Shown here one piece after another: positions 16,277 through 25,843 of a DNA stretch of 64,000 bases. Within the stretch, counting starts at the first letter, position 1; each line of letters begins with the position of its first letter. The stretch is from positions 1-64,000 of the forward strand of contig JAQCHZ010000008.1 in NCBI GenBank assembly GCA_027618835.1. Direction: 5' to 3'. The notes under the pieces were generated by a model. The model was given only the letters and a program-made list of their open reading frames with translations. It was not told the DNA's origin and ran no database searches. This DNA is from Chloroflexota bacterium. Lineage in GTDB: Bacteria > Chloroflexota > Dehalococcoidia > Lucifugimonadales > Lucifugimonadaceae. Position numbers and translations under genes: made by a program.

Positions 16277-17478
16277 CCGACGTTCGCGGAAAAGTTTATT
16301 TAGTTCTTGAAGATGGTTCAGTATTCCGGGGAACCCGATTGGGTGCGGAAGGCGAGACCACCGGTGAGGTTGTGTTCAACACATCGATGACCGGCTATCA
16401 GGAGATGCTGACCGACCCTTCATATGGTGGTCAGATTCTGGTGCCGACGTATCCGATGATTGGAAACTACGGCACAAGCGAGGCCGACGTTGAATCGACT
16501 CGGATTCAGGTCAACGGCTTCGTCGTTCGGGACGATTGCGAAGAGCCTTCGCATCCGCTTTCTGAAGGCACGATTCACGATTACTTGGTTGATAACGGCA
16601 TCCCGGGAATATCGGGGGTCGACACTCGGGCGATCACACGCAAGCTTCGGTCGGCTGGTGTGATGATGGGAATTATCACTCCTAACGACGATGTTGAAAC
16701 GGCACTGACGACTCTTTCAAAGGCACCTCGGTACGGCGAGTTCGATGTTGTTGAAAACGTCTCGACCGATGATATTTACGAATGGACAGGCGACGCTGGT
16801 GAGAAATCACGAGCGTTCTTCGACTTACGAGATCGGGCGCGACAGGGTGGTATGGGAATCGATGTCGAACGTGGCATTGGTCAGCGTGATCTCGGCGACA
16901 ACTACATGAAGGTTGTGGTCAATGACTACGGTGTGAAGTTGAACATATTGCGTTCGCTTCGGGCACGTGGTTGCGAGGTAATTGTTGTTCCTGATGATGC
17001 TTCAGCTGAAGACATTTTGGGTCACAAGCCCGACGGTGTGATGCTTTCGCCTGGCCCTGGGGACCCAGAGCTTTTGGATCGTTCGGTTGCGACAGCAAAA
17101 GGGCTTGCTGGCAAGGTTCCTATGATGGGAATTTGTCTTGGACATCAAGTGATCGCTCGGGCGTTTGGGGCTTCGACTTTCAAACTTCACTTTGGTCACC
17201 GTGGTGGTAACCAACCGGTGAAGGATTTGGAATCGGGTCGGGTGTACGTGACGGCGCAGAATCACGGCTACGCGGTTGATGCTGATGGTTTGCCTGACAG
17301 TCTCGAAGTTAGCCATATCAACCTGAACGATCAGACGATTGAGGGTCTACGTCACAAGGACATGCCGATCATGACGATCCAGTACCACTCTGAGGCGTCA
17401 CCAGGTCCGCACGATAGCGAGTATCTGTTCGATAGGTTCATTGGACTGATTCGAGCGGGGATGGGTGCGAAGGTTTAG
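16273..17478 (+). CDS. carA: Carbamoyl-phosphate synthase small (glutaminase) subunit
   Basis: A 401-residue glutaminase subunit that feeds ammonia to CarB. The N-terminal CPSase domain begins VYLVLEDGSVFRG. The class I amidotransferase domain has the nucleophile Cys in GICLGHQVIA and the His/Glu pair in QYHSEASPGP. Its stop is TAG. A palindromic R4 repeat lies in the 166-base gap before carB. Confidence 0.95.
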   Translation: MTDVRGKVYLVLEDGSVFRGTRLGAEGETTGEVVFNTSMTGYQEMLTDPSYGGQILVPTYPMIGNYGTSEADVESTRIQVNGFVVRDDCEEPSHPLSEGTIHDYLVDNGIPGISGVDTRAITRKLRSAGVMMGIITPNDDVETALTTLSKAPRYGEFDVVENVSTDDIYEWTGDAGEKSRAFFDLRDRARQGGMGIDVERGIGQRDLGDNYMKVVVNDYGVKLNILRSLRARGCEVIVVPDDASAEDILGHKPDGVMLSPGPGDPELLDRSVATAKGLAGKVPMMGICLGHQVIARAFGASTFKLHFGHRGGNQPVKDLESGRVYVTAQNHGYAVDADGLPDSLEVSHINLNDQTIEGLRHKDMPIMTIQYHSEASPGPHDSEYLFDRFIGLIRAGMGAKV

Positions 17479-17559
17479 ATAGTTTTTTGGAATTGACAGC
17501 GATGAGAATCGAAGGCGGGTGATTGAGTTTCGGCAGAGCGTTGGCTGAAGAGACGTTTT

Positions 17560-17597
17560 CCCCTCACCCCAACCCTCTCCATGAGGAGAGGGTTGGT
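17560..17597 (+). repeat. Short palindromic repeat R4 between carA and carB
   Basis: A perfect 12-bp stem, CCAACCCTCTCC (17569-17580)/GGAGAGGGTTGG (17585-17596), with loop ATGA. A second copy lies at 63254-63295. It is within the pyr operon transcript and could act as a processing or attenuation hairpin; it has no T-run. Confidence 0.8.
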
Positions 17598-17644
17598 TAT
17601 TTGTACGAGTAAGAAATGGTGCCATAGGCACGCAGGAGATTTGA

Positions 17645-20600
17645 TTGACTAACGGCGCGACGCCAGCGAAATCGGGAATAGACGAGACTCTGAAAAAAGT
17701 TCTGGTTATTGGTTCGGGGCCGATCATTATTGGTCAGGCTGCGGAGTTCGACTATGCGGGCACACAGGCCTGTCGTTCGCTTCGTGAAGAGGGTGTCGAG
17801 GTCGTTCTCGTGAACTCGAATCCGGCTACGATCATGACCGACGAGGACATGGCGGATCGGATTTACATCGAGCCGCTTACAGTGCCGGTACTCGAACGAA
17901 TCATCGAACGTGAACGTCCTGACGGCGTGATCGGAACAATGGGCGGACAGACCGGGCTTAACCTCGTAGTCGACCTCGAAAAAGCCGGAATTCTCGATAA
18001 GTACAACGTAAGGACGCTCGGTACTTCGGTAGCAACTATCGAAATGGCTGAAGACCGAGAGCAGTTCCGTGATTTGCTCGAACGCCTTGGTGAGCCTGTG
18101 CTTCCATCTTTTGCTGTAGAGACAGTTGAAGACGCGGTCGAAGCAGGTCGTAAGATCGGTTACCCAGCAGTAGTTCGACCCGCTTATACGCTGGGTGGAA
18201 CCGGTGGCGGAATCGCTCAGAACGAAGAGGAACTTCGAAAGATCGCTGCGGGCGGAATATCCGCCAGCAAGGTTGGTCAGGTTCTCATTGAGCAGTCGCT
18301 GCTTGGCTGGAAAGAAATCGAGTACGAAGTGATGCGAGACGGCGACGGAAACGTCATCACCATCTGCAACATGGAAAACCTCGATCCGATGGGCGTGCAC
18401 ACCGGCGACTCTATCGTCGTGGCTCCAAGCCAGACGCTCAACGACAAGGACTACCAGCGTTTGCGCACCGCATCGCTGAATATTATTTCCGGGCTCGGCA
18501 TCAAAGGCGCCTGCAACGTTCAGCTCGCCTACCGACCTTCGAACATGGTCGCTGAGGTTGTTGGCGAAGGCGCCGGTTACAACGAGGAAGGCTCGATGTA
18601 CTACGTCATCGAAGTGAATCCTCGTTTGAGCCGATCTTCAGCGTTGGCATCGAAGGCAACAGGTTACCCAATTGCTCGTGTCGCAGCGAAGATCGCACTC
18701 GGCAAGACGCTCGACCAGATTTCAAATGCTGTTACCGAGAAGACGACAGCCGCTTTCGAGCCTGCGCTCGACTACTGCGTCGTAAAGATTCCTCGATGGC
18801 CGTTCGATAAGTTCCCGACTGGTGACCGTTCGCTGGGGACTCAGATGAAAGCGACCGGCGAGGTGATGGCGATTGATCGTACGTTTGAGGCGGCTTTACA
18901 GAAAGCTGTACGTTCGCTTGAAAACGGTCGGGGGTCGCTGCTTTGGGAAGATCCCGAGTGGGGCAACGACGGTCCGCCAGACCTGCTTGCCGACGATGAT
19001 CGTATTTGGAAGATGACTGCAGCTATTCGTGGCGGTCGCACGGCTGAATCGGTAACGCTGGAGACCGGGGTCGATCCGTGGTTTACACGTGCACTTCAGC
19101 GAATCGTGGGAATGGAGCGAAAGCTATTAGCAGAAGAGATCACGCCTGATTTGATGTGGCGCGCCAAGCGACTCGGATTCTCCGATTCGCAGATCGGTAC
19201 GCTTGCCGACTATCTGCCTGAGCAGGTTCGCACTATGCGAAAAGATTGGGGACTGAAGCCCGTCTACAAGATGGTCGACACCTGCGCTGGTGAATTTGAG
19301 GCGGTAACGCCTTACTTCTACTCGACGTATGAGCAGGAGAACGAAGCTCTTCCAACCGGTCGTGAGACTGCAATCGTTTTGGGCAGCGGCCCGATTCGAA
19401 TTGGACAGGGCATCGAGTTCGACTACTGCTCGGTTCACGCTGCTTGGGCGCTTCAAAAAGCTGGCGTTGAATCGGTGATGATTAACTCGAACCCAGAGAC
19501 GGTTTCGACTGACTTTGACACTTCAGATCGTCTTTACTTTGAGCCTCTCGATGAAGAGAGCGTTCGAGACATTATCGAAAATGAAGGCGGTGGAGTTGCC
19601 GAGAATAACCCAGCTACGATGGTGCAGTTTGGCGGACAGACCGCCATCAACCTTTCGCAGTTGCTGGGTGTTGCCGATCTACCGGTTTTGGGTTCGACAC
19701 CTGACGTGATCGACTTGGCTTCGGATCGTGGTCGGTTTGAGGAAGTTACTTCACGACATGGATTGCCACAGCCTCCGGGCGGAATGGCTTCTAACGTTGA
19801 AAGCGCACTTCAAGTCGCAAATAACGTCGGATATCCGGTGCTTGTGCGACCTAGCTACGTGCTTGGTGGTAGGGCGATGGAGATCGTTCAGACTCCGGCT
19901 GAGGTAGTTCGATATTTTGAAATGGCGATGAGAGAATTCCCTGGGCAGACGATTCTCATTGACCACTATTTGACCGGGCTCGAAGTCGAGGTCGACGCAG
20001 TTTGCGACGGCGAAGATGTGTTGATTCCCGGAATAATGCAGCACATCGAACGGGCGGGAGTTCACTCTGGTGACTCGATGGCTGTCTATCCCGCGCAGTC
20101 GCTGACTGAGGCGGAGGTCGAGACGATTGTCGACTACACACGTCGAATCGGACTGGCGTTGGGCGTTGTCGGGCTGATGAACATTCAATTTGTAGTCGCA
20201 GGTGGCGGCACATATCGAGGATTCAAATCTAGCGGAGCGAACCGTAAATCTGATGATCCAGAAATTTACATAATCGAAGTGAACCCGCGTTCTTCCCGAA
20301 CAATTCCGTTCATTTCGAAGGTCACTCGAATTCCGATGGTTCGTATCGCTACTAATGTAATGCGCGGGATATCCATCAAAGAACAGGGATATAAAGGTGG
20401 ACTCGCCAAGAAGCAGAACCTGATTGCCGTGAAGGCGCCAGTGTTCTCGATGTCAAAACTCGCCGGTGTAGATACTTACCTTGGCCCCGAGATGAAATCG
20501 ACCGGTGAGGTCATGGGAATCGACACCACGTTCGTTGGTGCAGTTACCAAAGCGCTTCTTGGATCGGGAATGAACGTTCCTGCAGGTGGTGCAGTGCTAT

Positions 20601-21007
20601 TGAGCATTGCTGATCCTGACAAAGCGGATGCGTTGGGTCTTGTTCGTACTCTCGATGAAGCGGGTCATACTATCTACGCTACGAGCGGAACAGCCGAGAT
20701 GATCCGAGCGATGGGCATTGATGTTCACGAAGTTGAGAAACGACTCGAGAGCAAAGATGGTCGAACCGTTGTCGATATTATCGAAGACGGAACTGTGAGC
20801 GCAGTTGTGAATACGGTGACTGGCGATCGTTCGACAATGCAGGATGGTTTCCACATTCGTCGTTCAGCTGTGATGCAGCGTATTCCGTGCTTCACGTCTA
20901 TCGACACTGCGCGTTGTGCTGTTGAGGCTGAGGGGTCGGTAGCAGGGGTAACTGGCGGTCAGGCGTACAACATCAAGACTCTTGCTGAGTACCTAGATGG
21001 CGAGTAG
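17645..21007 (+). CDS. carB: Carbamoyl-phosphate synthase large subunit
   Basis: A 1120-residue synthetase making carbamoyl phosphate from bicarbonate, ammonia and two ATP. Two homologous ATP-grasp halves are visible: the first begins VLVIGSGPIIIGQAAEFDYAG, the second (about residue 575) AIVLGSGPIRIGQGIEFDY. The C-terminal MGS-like allosteric domain (about 970-1110) contains IYATSGTAEMIRAMGI. An insertion of about 20 residues near GGTYRGFKSSGANRKSDDPE lengthens the second ATP-grasp half relative to the usual protein. The TTG start has AGGAG eight bases upstream. Confidence 0.96.
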   Translation: MTNGATPAKSGIDETLKKVLVIGSGPIIIGQAAEFDYAGTQACRSLREEGVEVVLVNSNPATIMTDEDMADRIYIEPLTVPVLERIIERERPDGVIGTMGGQTGLNLVVDLEKAGILDKYNVRTLGTSVATIEMAEDREQFRDLLERLGEPVLPSFAVETVEDAVEAGRKIGYPAVVRPAYTLGGTGGGIAQNEEELRKIAAGGISASKVGQVLIEQSLLGWKEIEYEVMRDGDGNVITICNMENLDPMGVHTGDSIVVAPSQTLNDKDYQRLRTASLNIISGLGIKGACNVQLAYRPSNMVAEVVGEGAGYNEEGSMYYVIEVNPRLSRSSALASKATGYPIARVAAKIALGKTLDQISNAVTEKTTAAFEPALDYCVVKIPRWPFDKFPTGDRSLGTQMKATGEVMAIDRTFEAALQKAVRSLENGRGSLLWEDPEWGNDGPPDLLADDDRIWKMTAAIRGGRTAESVTLETGVDPWFTRALQRIVGMERKLLAEEITPDLMWRAKRLGFSDSQIGTLADYLPEQVRTMRKDWGLKPVYKMVDTCAGEFEAVTPYFYSTYEQENEALPTGRETAIVLGSGPIRIGQGIEFDYCSVHAAWALQKAGVESVMINSNPETVSTDFDTSDRLYFEPLDEESVRDIIENEGGGVAENNPATMVQFGGQTAINLSQLLGVADLPVLGSTPDVIDLASDRGRFEEVTSRHGLPQPPGGMASNVESALQVANNVGYPVLVRPSYVLGGRAMEIVQTPAEVVRYFEMAMREFPGQTILIDHYLTGLEVEVDAVCDGEDVLIPGIMQHIERAGVHSGDSMAVYPAQSLTEAEVETIVDYTRRIGLALGVVGLMNIQFVVAGGGTYRGFKSSGANRKSDDPEIYIIEVNPRSSRTIPFISKVTRIPMVRIATNVMRGISIKEQGYKGGLAKKQNLIAVKAPVFSMSKLAGVDTYLGPEMKSTGEVMGIDTTFVGAVTKALLGSGMNVPAGGAVLLSIADPDKADALGLVRTLDEAGHTIYATSGTAEMIRAMGIDVHEVEKRLESKDGRTVVDIIEDGTVSAVVNTVTGDRSTMQDGFHIRRSAVMQRIPCFTSIDTARCAVEAEGSVAGVTGGQAYNIKTLAEYLDGE

Positions 21008-21037
21008 GTATTGATCGTTTCGGCTGGTCGGCTTGGT

Positions 21038-22084
21038 CTATGCCGAAACTAGTTCTATGCCTGTGGTTTCGCCGATTATTCGGGTGACGACTGCGAATAG
21101 GTCAGGGCGATCCCACGCGTAGCTGTCGTGTGCAACGTACGGAATGTCGACACCGTGCCGTTTGCCTACGACCTTGGCGTAGGCGTGACCGACGCGAAGT
21201 ACGGCGTAGTAGTCGATCAGTGCTTCGTCTAAATCCTGTAGCTCATGACTTTGCGCCATGTAATCAGCGAGTGCTATTTCGAGCATATTGTCGATCTCTG
21301 CTTCTGGAATTCCGACGTCGTCAGGGGGGGGGATGGACAGGATCGTTTTGGTTACAGCTATGTCGTATTCAGGATCGGTGAACATTGCGTTGCCCCAGTC
21401 GATAAGTCCGGAAACTTCACCGTTGTGCATCAAGATATTGTTCGGGTGTAGATCGCCGTGGCAGATCGATAGGCTATCGTGCTGTTTGGGATAGTTGTTG
21501 TTCAACCAATCACTGATTTCAATAAGATCGGGCGCCTGAGCAGCTTCTGCAATGGCGGTTATGCGGCCGAGCAGACGAGTCGGTTTCATGTGATCGACAT
21601 CTACCCCTGAGTTACCAAGATGATGCATCAGCTTTGTGGGGTCGAGACGATGCAGGCCATAATTAAGATTCGCCATTATCCACGGGAATCTCGGGATGAG
21701 TGCTTGGTCGGCAAATATGGTTTCACCCATGTTCGATCCCGGTAATCGCTCCATCAGCAAAAACGGTCGGTTGAGCAGCAATTCACCAACGGAATCTATT
21801 GGCACTCTCGGAACTGCGTGGCCACCGCAAGCGGCGGCGTTTTGAACGGTCGATTCCCTGATGACTCTGTGAACTTCATGGGCATGGCGGAAATGTCTCA
21901 GTACGAGATCGCTTGGGAATTTCGCTGGTGCATTGAGAATCGTGAGCCCTAAGGTGTCAGTGTCGAAGCCGCCTTGTAGGCGCTTGATGTCTCCCGATAT
22001 CGAGACATTTTCAGCAAGCTTCGTGCGTAGAAACGAGGTGAGTTGTTGAGACAGTTCCGAACGATTGTCGAAGGAATTTCCCAA
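21038..22084 (-). CDS. Aminoglycoside phosphotransferase (APH)-family kinase
   Basis: A 348-residue small-molecule kinase of the APH/choline kinase fold. Present are the Brenner motif CHGDLHPNNILM with catalytic Asp, the metal-binding Asp in GLIDWGNAMFTDPEYD, and an N-terminal lobe with DLVLRHFRHAHE in the ATP-anchoring position. Environmental members of this family mostly phosphorylate metabolites; antibiotic resistance should not be assumed. The start appears to be TTG at 22084. It is convergent with carB with only 30 bases between them. Confidence 0.8.
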   Translation of the reverse strand: MGNSFDNRSELSQQLTSFLRTKLAENVSISGDIKRLQGGFDTDTLGLTILNAPAKFPSDLVLRHFRHAHEVHRVIRESTVQNAAACGGHAVPRVPIDSVGELLLNRPFLLMERLPGSNMGETIFADQALIPRFPWIMANLNYGLHRLDPTKLMHHLGNSGVDVDHMKPTRLLGRITAIAEAAQAPDLIEISDWLNNNYPKQHDSLSICHGDLHPNNILMHNGEVSGLIDWGNAMFTDPEYDIAVTKTILSIPPPDDVGIPEAEIDNMLEIALADYMAQSHELQDLDEALIDYYAVLRVGHAYAKVVGKRHGVDIPYVAHDSYAWDRPDLFAVVTRIIGETTGIELVSA

Positions 22085-22230
22085 CAGATGCCTTTGCGCG
22101 AATTTAGGCCGACCGGCTAGTGGGCAACTGCCTCAGAGATTACACCAGGCAGGGTTACCGATATTGAAGTTCCTTCGGTTGTTCAGGTCGCCTATGTCAT
22201 TCGGCTGTCAGTACCAGATCGTCTGAACGT

Positions 22231-22260
22231 AAAAAAAAGACCCTGCAATTGCAGGGTCTT
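22231..22260 (-). terminator. Intrinsic terminator of the methyltransferase gene
   Basis: A perfect palindrome AAGACCCTGCAATTGCAGGGTCTT (22237-22260). Read on the minus strand it is followed by a run of T. It lies 29 bases past the stop of the leftward gene ending at 22289. Confidence 0.9.
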
Positions 22261-22288
22261 CATAGAACAATGTTGGAGCAGAGCTAGG

Positions 22289-23113
22289 TTAGATCTTGGC
22301 TGCGCTAACCGATAACCATAGTCGTGGAACAGTCTTTAGTTCCATCTCGTCCCAAATCTGTCCAAGACCCTTCTGAAGTGCTTCACGTCCGACATCCAAT
22401 GGCACGCCGGGCATTACGCCTTCGATCCAGTCGGAGAACCCAGATATGTGATGCCAACCTTCGTGCGGAACTTCGACTCGATTGAAGTCGTTGACTAACA
22501 CTTTGAATCCGGCGTTTTCGACTAGGTCGACGTAGTCCTGAGCTTTAAGCTGAATCCGTGATGAGACTTTCGCAGACTTGTCGGCAGATAAGCCATGTTC
22601 TCGTTTGAGGATGCGGAGTGATCGCATCATCCACTTCCGGAAGAACAGCAGGCTGTCATCTGGGTGCGAACCTTCGTAGAACGAAGTGTTGAATGCAAAA
22701 ATACCGTTCGGCTCAAGCGTCTCTTTGATTTGGTCGACCAAAACCGTTTTTTCAGGGACGTAGTGAATCGAGTTGCAGTAAACAACTGCATCGACCTTGT
22801 CTTTGACGGCTCCGGTGAGGTTCTGCACCTCGGAGTGGACGTACTTGATTGCAACGTCCTTACGCTCACCAATCTCTTCCGCAGCGGCTTTAAGCGCGGT
22901 TCTGGAGTGGTCGACAGCGTAAATTACCGTGTCCTTGGCCGACTGAAGTCGTTCAAGGATAAGTTTGGTAATGCCACCGGTACCACAACCCAGGTCGACG
23001 ATTTTTCGTTGCTTGCCAACTTCGGCAAGGTCGAGCAAACGTTCGTTTACCTTGGTGTAGAAAGGTAGGTTAGAGAAGCTTGTGAAGTTGTATTCTTCGC
23101 TAGCTGTTACCAA
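22289..23113 (-). CDS. SAM-dependent class I methyltransferase
   Basis: A 274-residue methyltransferase. The SAM-binding motif I is KIVDLGCGTGGITKLIL near residues 37-53, with an acidic motif II (IYAVDHS) and motif IV VVYCNSIHYVPE. The C-terminal half is helical and lacks similarity to a named subfamily, so the acceptor (small molecule or lipid) is unknown. The TTG start at 23113 has GAGG seven bases upstream. Confidence 0.8.
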   Translation of the reverse strand: MVTASEEYNFTSFSNLPFYTKVNERLLDLAEVGKQRKIVDLGCGTGGITKLILERLQSAKDTVIYAVDHSRTALKAAAEEIGERKDVAIKYVHSEVQNLTGAVKDKVDAVVYCNSIHYVPEKTVLVDQIKETLEPNGIFAFNTSFYEGSHPDDSLLFFRKWMMRSLRILKREHGLSADKSAKVSSRIQLKAQDYVDLVENAGFKVLVNDFNRVEVPHEGWHHISGFSDWIEGVMPGVPLDVGREALQKGLGQIWDEMELKTVPRLWLSVSAAKI

Positions 23114-23254
23114 AATCGTGCCTCATGATCCGCTGCGTGCACAGCGCTTGTTCAGATTCGATCCCACGTATGATCGCGTGGATGAGCCACGGCATTCAGC
23201 AGCGGCCGGTTAATTCTATCAGAGCTTGCCGATTTCTTTAAGGGAGTATTACTG

Positions 23255-24040
23255 TTGTTGCGCCGACGCTCAGTTCAATTCGTACTCGGTTTGATGCTCA
23301 TGGCACTTGCCGCATCTTGCGGTGGGAACTCGGGCGCCGGTGTGCCGTTGATATTCGCGGCGGCTTCACTTTCAGATGTGCTTACTGAATCGGCGGAGAT
23401 TTACGATCGAGAAACCGGGAAGCGGGTTGAGTTCAGCTTTGGCGGATCGCTGACGCTGGCGAATCAAATCGCCAAGTTGGGTGCGCCGGCTGATGGGGTT
23501 TTCTTTGTAGGTGAAGAACCTAAGACGATTTTAGGTGAGTTGGTGAACCCGGTTCCCAACGGCAGCATTGGATTGGTGAATACGCTGCTTGTGATCGCTT
23601 CCAAAGATGCCGGACATGTTGGGACATTGAGTGATCTGGCGTCGTCGGATGCCCGAGTCGCTATCGCCGATCCGTCGTTGGCTCCTGCGGGTCAGTTTGC
23701 CAAACAGGCGCTTGAATATGCTGGTGTTTGGGAAGAGATCGAGAGCGATTTGATATTTGCCGTGGATGTGCGGGCCGTGTTAGCTGCTGTGGAATCGGGT
23801 AATTCCGACTACGGAATCGTCTATCGCACAGATGCTTTCGGATCGGATTCGATTTCGATCATGAATGAGATATATGAAGGCTATTCGCCTATCGCTTACG
23901 TCGGTAGATCATTGAAGCTGGCTGAAAATTCGGCTTCTGCGGTGGAATTCTTCGAATTCCTTTCTAAATCGCCCACGGCACGCGATGTCTTCGAGTCCGC
24001 TGGATTTACAATCGGATTCGCCGGACCGGCCGGTACTTAG
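23255..24040 (+). CDS. modA: Molybdate ABC transporter substrate-binding lipoprotein
   Basis: A 261-residue periplasmic-type binding protein. The signal peptide RRRSVQFVLGLMLMALAASC ends in a lipobox with acylation at the Cys. The ModA-type start of the mature domain, LIFAAASLSDVLTE, and SFGGSLTLANQIAKLGAPAD follow, with the oxyanion-binding Ser residues. It captures molybdate or tungstate. The TTG start has AGGGAG eight bases upstream. First gene of modABC. Confidence 0.9.
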   Translation: MLRRRSVQFVLGLMLMALAASCGGNSGAGVPLIFAAASLSDVLTESAEIYDRETGKRVEFSFGGSLTLANQIAKLGAPADGVFFVGEEPKTILGELVNPVPNGSIGLVNTLLVIASKDAGHVGTLSDLASSDARVAIADPSLAPAGQFAKQALEYAGVWEEIESDLIFAVDVRAVLAAVESGNSDYGIVYRTDAFGSDSISIMNEIYEGYSPIAYVGRSLKLAENSASAVEFFEFLSKSPTARDVFESAGFTIGFAGPAGT

Positions 24041-24067
24041 AATCTTGTCGATTTCCTATCTATAGGT

Positions 24068-24763
24068 ATGAACTCAGATATTTCCATAGTTGCACTCTCA
24101 TTGCAGATCGCACTCGTTGCGACGGCTGTGACGTTGCCGGTTGGCATGTTTGTGGCGTGGTTGTTAGTTAGGAAGCAGTTCAGAGGCAAGTTCGTTCTCG
24201 ATGTCTTCGTTTCATTGCCGTTGGCGCTCCCGCCTGTAGTAGTTGGGTATGCGTTGCTGTGGATTGTGGGAACAAATGGCTGGATAGGGCAGTTGAGCGA
24301 GTCGTTGTTCGGGTCGACATTAGCTTTTACGTGGATAGCGGCGGCGTTGGCGGCGGCGATTGTTTCGTTGCCGCTTGTCGTTCGTTCGTTTGCAGCGGCA
24401 CTTGCTGGGGTTGATCCTCGGCTCGAGGTTGCAGCACGGGGACTTGGTGCGGGATCGATTCGCACGTTCCTGACGGTCACGCTCCCTCTCGCTTATCGAG
24501 GTGTTATCGCCGGGGTGCTTCTTGGGTTTGTTAGGTCGTTATCTGAATTTGGAGCAACGATTATCGTTGCGGGGAACATTCCGGGGCGCACGCAGACGCT
24601 TCCGTCGGCGATATTCACACGTATCTCGGCAGGAAATACCGACGATGCTTGGAGACTGGCGCTGGTATCGGTTGTTCTGGGCGTAATTGCGTTGGCTGTT
24701 CACAATTGGTTACTGAAGCGAACGGCGAACGGAATATCTAGCTCGAACGGTGGGTTTCGATGA
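24068..24763 (+). CDS. modB: Molybdate ABC transporter permease
   Basis: A 231-residue inner-membrane permease with about five transmembrane helices. The EAA loop that contacts ModC is recognisable around VDPRLEVAARGLGAG. Further family marks are FVSLPLALPPVVVGYALL and LSEFGATIIVAGNIPGRTQTL, both strongly ModB-like. Its TGA overlaps the modC ATG. Confidence 0.93.
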   Translation: MNSDISIVALSLQIALVATAVTLPVGMFVAWLLVRKQFRGKFVLDVFVSLPLALPPVVVGYALLWIVGTNGWIGQLSESLFGSTLAFTWIAAALAAAIVSLPLVVRSFAAALAGVDPRLEVAARGLGAGSIRTFLTVTLPLAYRGVIAGVLLGFVRSLSEFGATIIVAGNIPGRTQTLPSAIFTRISAGNTDDAWRLALVSVVLGVIALAVHNWLLKRTANGISSSNGGFR

Positions 24764-25824
24764 TTTCGTTCGATATCCAATTGAATCATCCTGATTTTTC
24801 GCTTAGTGCAAAAGGCGAATTCGATGATGGAATTACGGCGGTGTTTGGTCCTTCGGGAGCAGGAAAATCTAGCCTTCTGAACTGTCTTGCAGGTTCGATC
24901 AAGCCTAGCGATGGTTGGGTCACGTTAGACGGAACCACTTTGTATTCGGGATCCAACGGTATTTGGGTTTCATCGGAAAAACGTAGGATTGGCACTGTGT
25001 ATCAAGATGGAGCGCTGTTTCCTCACTTGAATGTTCGAAAGAATATTGAGTTCGGATGGAAGCTTTTGCCAGAAGACCAGCGACGACTTGATCCGCTTGA
25101 GATCGCCGATCTGCTTGGCCTGACGCATCTTCTTGATCGTGCCCCAAACGAACTTTCTGGTGGTGAACGTCAGAGGGTGGCTATCGCACGAGCACTGGCT
25201 ACATCGCCAGCGTTGCTACTTCTTGACGAGCCTTTGGCGTCGCTAGATGCGGCACGGCGCGGTTCGATATTGAATTATTTGAAGCGAGTTCACGCTGAAT
25301 TGAACATGCCGATGATCTATGTTTCGCACTCGATTTCAGAGGTTGTTTCAATAGCATCGTCGGCGATGTTGTTGAGAGACGGTGAGGTTGAAGGCTTCGA
25401 TCGACCATCGGCTTTGCTGCTTGGGGCTATTTCTACGAGTGACGAAGTCGACAGCTTCGACAACATCCTTGACGGCGTTATTGGCGACTCTACGGATTAC
25501 CTGACGACAGTGAGGATTGGGGAAGTCGATATCTCAACTCGGCACCAAAATAAGAACCCTGGCGACAGAGTTGTCGTTTCACTTGGTGCTAATAAGATAA
25601 TTTTGGCGACGGACGAACCAACAAATCTTTCAGCGCGGAATATTCTTAGAGGAAGTGTTTCGGAAATATGGTCGAACACCGGCAAAGTATTCACCGAGGT
25701 AGACATCGGTGAAAAATTTATCGTAGAACTCACAGAAAACGCACTTAGTGACCTTGGTATAGCCGTTGGTCAGAACGTATTTTTAGTATTCAAATCAAGC
25801 AGCGTCGAAGTTTACGACGCCTGA
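24760..25824 (+). CDS. modC: Molybdate ABC transporter ATP-binding protein
   Basis: A 354-residue ATPase. It carries Walker A GPSGAGKSS (about 32-40), the ABC signature LSGGERQRVAIARAL, Walker B LLLLDEPLASLD and the switch His in YVSHSISE. Residues about 235-350 form a C-terminal TOBE-like region (two repeats) of the type that binds oxyanion and regulates import. Last gene of modABC; a lipoprotein follows after 19 bases. Confidence 0.93.
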   Translation: MISFDIQLNHPDFSLSAKGEFDDGITAVFGPSGAGKSSLLNCLAGSIKPSDGWVTLDGTTLYSGSNGIWVSSEKRRIGTVYQDGALFPHLNVRKNIEFGWKLLPEDQRRLDPLEIADLLGLTHLLDRAPNELSGGERQRVAIARALATSPALLLLDEPLASLDAARRGSILNYLKRVHAELNMPMIYVSHSISEVVSIASSAMLLRDGEVEGFDRPSALLLGAISTSDEVDSFDNILDGVIGDSTDYLTTVRIGEVDISTRHQNKNPGDRVVVSLGANKIILATDEPTNLSARNILRGSVSEIWSNTGKVFTEVDIGEKFIVELTENALSDLGIAVGQNVFLVFKSSSVEVYDA

Positions 25825-25843
25825 GAATCCGAATCACACACAT

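Noticed and set aside
21017-21049. Terminator after carB (GTTTCGGC/GCCGAAAC)
   Set aside because: The stem is perfect but the loop is 17 bases long, there is no T-run and it overlaps the end of the convergent gene, so it was not called.
23114-23254. Molybdenum-cofactor riboswitch before modA
   Set aside because: No recognisable Moco-type structure in this short leader.
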